Assembly (NCBI RefSeq): GCF_015352955.1
Contig: NZ_JACYOX010000001.1
Location: 1-64,000, forward strand
Source: Noviherbaspirillum soli
GTDB lineage: Bacteria; Pseudomonadota; Gammaproteobacteria; Burkholderiales; Burkholderiaceae_D
Direction: 5' to 3'
Length of the DNA: 64,000 nt
Shown here: positions 61,790 through 64,000 of the stretch, piece by piece
Layout of the letters: each line of letters starts with the position of its first letter
How positions within the stretch are numbered: the stretch's first letter is position 1
Program-made: the position numbers and the translations under genes
Notes under the pieces: model-generated
What the model saw: the letters and a program-made list of their open reading frames with translations, nothing else
Told to the model about the DNA's origin: nothing
Database searches by the model: none

Positions 61790-62686
61790 ATGATGGCGGG
61801 GATGAGCAATAACAACGCCTCTGCCGCAGTCATGATGATTGTGGCCTCTACCTTTCTGTTTTCCTCCATGGATGCTGCTACCAAGTATCTTGGCAGCTTC
61901 ATGTCCGTTGTTATGGTGCTTTGGTGCCGGTACACAATCCAGGCTGGCATCATGGCGGTTGTTGTAGGAAAAATTCGCGGTGTTTCCGGTTTCCGCACAA
62001 TGCATCCTCGTTTTCAGATTTTGCGTGGCGTGCTGCTAGCGTCAATCAGTGTTTTGGCTTTTTTCAGTATGCGCAAGATGCCATTGGCTGAGTTCACCGC
62101 CATCATCATGTTGTCGCCGGTATTGATCACGGCGTGTGCTGGCTGGCTGCTGAACGAGCGCATTGGAAAATTACGTTGGGCTCTGGTGACCAGCGGCTTC
62201 CTGGGGACGATCATCGTTATCCGGCCAGGAAGCGGTTTATTTGGATGGGTCGTTATTATCCCGCTTTTTGCAATGTTTATTTCCAGCGGCTACAGCTTGA
62301 TCACAAGTAAACTTGCTGTCCTTGAAAACCCCTATACAACTCAGTTCTATAGCGGCATAACCGGCAGTTTGCTGCTCCTTCCTTTTCTCATGCTTGAGCG
62401 AAAGGAACTGCTCGACTTTTTCACCCAGGCAAACGCTGCTCATGGCGGGGTGCTGGTCTTGATCGGCGTTCTGGGAACCCTAGGGCATCTGCTGCTTATT
62501 ATGGCATTCAGCCGCGCTGGCACCTCGAGCCTGATGCCTTTTACGTATGCACAGATCGGTTTTGCCGGGCTGATGAGCTGGCTATTTTTCGACCATGCTC
62601 CTGACTTTTGGGGTTGGGTAGGAATGCTCATGATCGCAATGAGCGGAGCCGCCACTGCCTGGTTGAATATGAGAAAAAAACAATAA
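61790..62686 (+). CDS. DMT-superfamily (EamA) transporter
   Basis: An inner-membrane carrier of up to 298 residues with ten hydrophobic segments in two EamA repeats. The first repeat opens MIVASTFLFSSMDAATKYLG and includes FFSMRKMPLAEFTAIIMLSPVLITACAGWLL. The second contains LLLIMAFSRAGTSSLMPFTYAQIGFAGLMSWLFF. Several Met codons cluster at the start (61790, 61793, 61802). The substrate, usually a metabolite or drug, cannot be told from sequence. Confidence 0.88.
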   Translation: MMAGMSNNNASAAVMMIVASTFLFSSMDAATKYLGSFMSVVMVLWCRYTIQAGIMAVVVGKIRGVSGFRTMHPRFQILRGVLLASISVLAFFSMRKMPLAEFTAIIMLSPVLITACAGWLLNERIGKLRWALVTSGFLGTIIVIRPGSGLFGWVVIIPLFAMFISSGYSLITSKLAVLENPYTTQFYSGITGSLLLLPFLMLERKELLDFFTQANAAHGGVLVLIGVLGTLGHLLLIMAFSRAGTSSLMPFTYAQIGFAGLMSWLFFDHAPDFWGWVGMLMIAMSGAATAWLNMRKKQ

Positions 62687-62722
62687 TTTCCATAGCAACG
62701 CAATGATTCAATTGCTGCTGGT

Positions 62723-63631
62723 TCAGTTCCGTTCCATCTCCGCTTGATGGAAATAGGCTGACAGCACTAGTCGGTCATGGGTCGAAAGGTCTGTAAATTC
62801 ATACCCATGCTTGCAGCCGCTGCCGTTATCGCTTGGTACGATTGATCTGAGTATGATGCCGAGGTCAACGATTGCTGTTTCGCCAACCGCATTGATCTTG
62901 AATTTAATTCGACCCCGCTGACCGACTTCGCCAAAGGGATGCTTGATATTGGCCGAGGCGCCACCGAGACTCATATCAGAAATGATTGCCGCCACATTTT
63001 CCTCGGGCTCATTCATTGAAACCGCTGCAATGATGCTTACGGGTATACGCGCACGGTGTCTTATGGTTGCGCAACTGAGTTCTTTCGGGTAGGACAAGTG
63101 CAAATACGGATGGGGGGAGTGTACGGACTTGATGACATAAGCGCTAAATGCGTATGCTTTCTTTCCGGAAAAAGCGCGGACAATAAACATCTGGCTATCG
63201 CGGATTAGCACATATTTATCATCAACAATAGGCATTGTGACAAGGACCGTCCGGTTTTTAACATACCCAATAAATCGTGCGGTATAGCGGGCGGATAATC
63301 CCTGCTGATGAAGAAAAAAAGTTTCGCCGACTTGCCACCGGACTTCATCCATGAAAACTTTTCCGTCATTGCCTTGTTCTGGTGTGGAAGCCTGTTCGGC
63401 CGGTGCAGACGCACGTTCCGTTATGCCTGGTTTTCCTCGTTCAGTCTTACCATCGAATTCGATCTGCCGAAGATAGCCACTGTCTACCAGGGTTGCTATC
63501 TGTTCCACAGACTCGATCACAAAGCCTTGCGATAGCAGCAAGTCGCCATTGGCAGAATAGACAGAGCGAGGTAGCGCCTTGCCGACGCTCAGCAGATGTG
63601 CCGGTACCGGTATCAGTAAATTTGAAGCCAT
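62723..63631 (-). CDS. PilZ-domain c-di-GMP effector (YcgR-like)
   Basis: A protein of 302 residues. The N-terminal part contains a PilZ-N-like region (VGETFFLHQQGLSARYTARFIGYVKNRTVLV). The C-terminal PilZ domain keeps both c-di-GMP-binding motifs: RHRARIPV (R-x3-R, about residue 190) and DMSLGGASANI (D-x-S-x-G-G, about residue 217). YcgR proteins slow flagellar rotation or act on polysaccharide synthesis when c-di-GMP is high. I start at 63631 (AGAAAG nearby, family N-terminus MASNLLIPVPAHLL) rather than 63700. It converges on the transporter gene. Confidence 0.88.
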   Translation of the reverse strand: MASNLLIPVPAHLLSVGKALPRSVYSANGDLLLSQGFVIESVEQIATLVDSGYLRQIEFDGKTERGKPGITERASAPAEQASTPEQGNDGKVFMDEVRWQVGETFFLHQQGLSARYTARFIGYVKNRTVLVTMPIVDDKYVLIRDSQMFIVRAFSGKKAYAFSAYVIKSVHSPHPYLHLSYPKELSCATIRHRARIPVSIIAAVSMNEPEENVAAIISDMSLGGASANIKHPFGEVGQRGRIKFKINAVGETAIVDLGIILRSIVPSDNGSGCKHGYEFTDLSTHDRLVLSAYFHQAEMERN

Positions 63632-64000
63632 GCTTTCTTTGTGTATTGTCGATCCTTGCGGATTCCGAACGTGCGAAATCACTAGTACTGCGATGTTCAA
63701 TGCGTTGAATCTTCTGGATATTTAAAATTCTACCCACGACGAAATCGTACACGAATTCCACTTGTCTCTAAGAAATTTTTTTGGTCAGACGCTATTAGAC
63801 CGCCTTTGGGAAAACGTTCTTTTGGTAAGCTAACATTTGCCAACAAGAATTGTGTCAAATCGCAATGGTTACAATGTCACAGTGACCTCGAATCGAGACA
63901 TGGTCGCCTTAATATAAGTTACACTTTTGCGCCGATAACTCGCTAGAGTGAATAAAAAACTGGAAATAGCGGTAATTAATTAACCATGCCGATCACCATT
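63632..64000. other. AT-rich region at the window end
   Basis: A 369-base stretch upstream of the PilZ gene. It probably holds its promoter and that of a rightward gene; an ATG at 63986 opens a frame (MPITI) that leaves the window after five codons. Not enough to name a gene. Confidence 0.4.

Overview
The window reads as chromosomal DNA of a GC-rich betaproteobacterium in the Burkholderiales, most likely an Oxalobacteraceae member (Herbaspirillum / Noviherbaspirillum / Massilia type). This is inferred from the exosortase-A-associated PrsK/PrsR locus, a class I PHA synthase followed by PhaR, the divergent mfd / ispD-ispF arrangement, and the overall gene style. No database search was possible, so family names rest on motifs and remembered family sequences.

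Layout. (1) 0.1-9.8 kb: part of an exosortase A (PEP-CTERM) / exopolysaccharide locus. It holds a polyprenyl-phosphate sugar transferase, the sensor kinase PrsK, the sigma-54 activator PrsR, an acyl-CoA-ligase-like enzyme, a PLP decarboxylase and a bifunctional GDP-mannose enzyme. A small orphan gene follows behind a near-perfect sigma-54 promoter, a plausible PrsR target. The exosortase and its PEP-CTERM substrates are not in the window. (2) 9.8-11.5 kb: a secreted trypsin-like protease and a YdcF-type envelope protein. (3) 11.6-23.2 kb: tRNA-Leu(UAA), then an AT-rich surface-polysaccharide island with two acyltransferases, five glycosyltransferases (two of them close paralogues in opposite orientation), a decayed IS4/IS50-group transposase and long gene-poor stretches. 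(4) 23.2-26.6 kb: a three-gene lipid-linked sugar operon (GT39/ArnT-like, GT2/ArnC-like, flippase-like).

(5) 26.9-36.1 kb: a fatty-acyl-CoA catabolism region. It contains a two-subunit PimC/PimD-like dehydrogenase, two MaoC hydratases, a YfcG-like protein, a kinase plus dehydrogenase pair equivalent to a split ACAD10/11 (LvaA/LvaC-like), a histidine phosphatase, an enoyl-CoA hydratase and a GST. Three promoter regions here share a TetR-operator-like motif, suggesting one regulon. (6) 36.2-41.7 kb: housekeeping genes (ybdL, a PIN-domain gene, yaaA, bamD, rluD, pgeF). (7) 41.7-47.2 kb: phaC, phaR, rimO, a secreted protein and metC. (8) 47.5-55.7 kb: a DUF4870-like gene, serB, mfd, ispD, ispF and an OmpR/EnvZ pair. 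(9) 55.9-64 kb: small secreted proteins, a GGDEF-EAL protein paired with a cupredoxin-like protein, tRNA-Arg(ACG), a cluster of very small genes (two under 60 codons), a DMT transporter and a PilZ/YcgR-like c-di-GMP effector.

The genes connect in three themes. Envelope and exopolysaccharide: the exosortase locus, GDP-mannose supply, island glycosyltransferases and the lipid-linked sugar operon. Carbon storage and beta-oxidation: the acyl-CoA genes with phaC/phaR. Signalling: PrsK/PrsR, OmpR/EnvZ, and a c-di-GMP enzyme with a PilZ receptor. Paired inverted palindromes (REPIN-like) occur at 31.2 and 47.4 kb.
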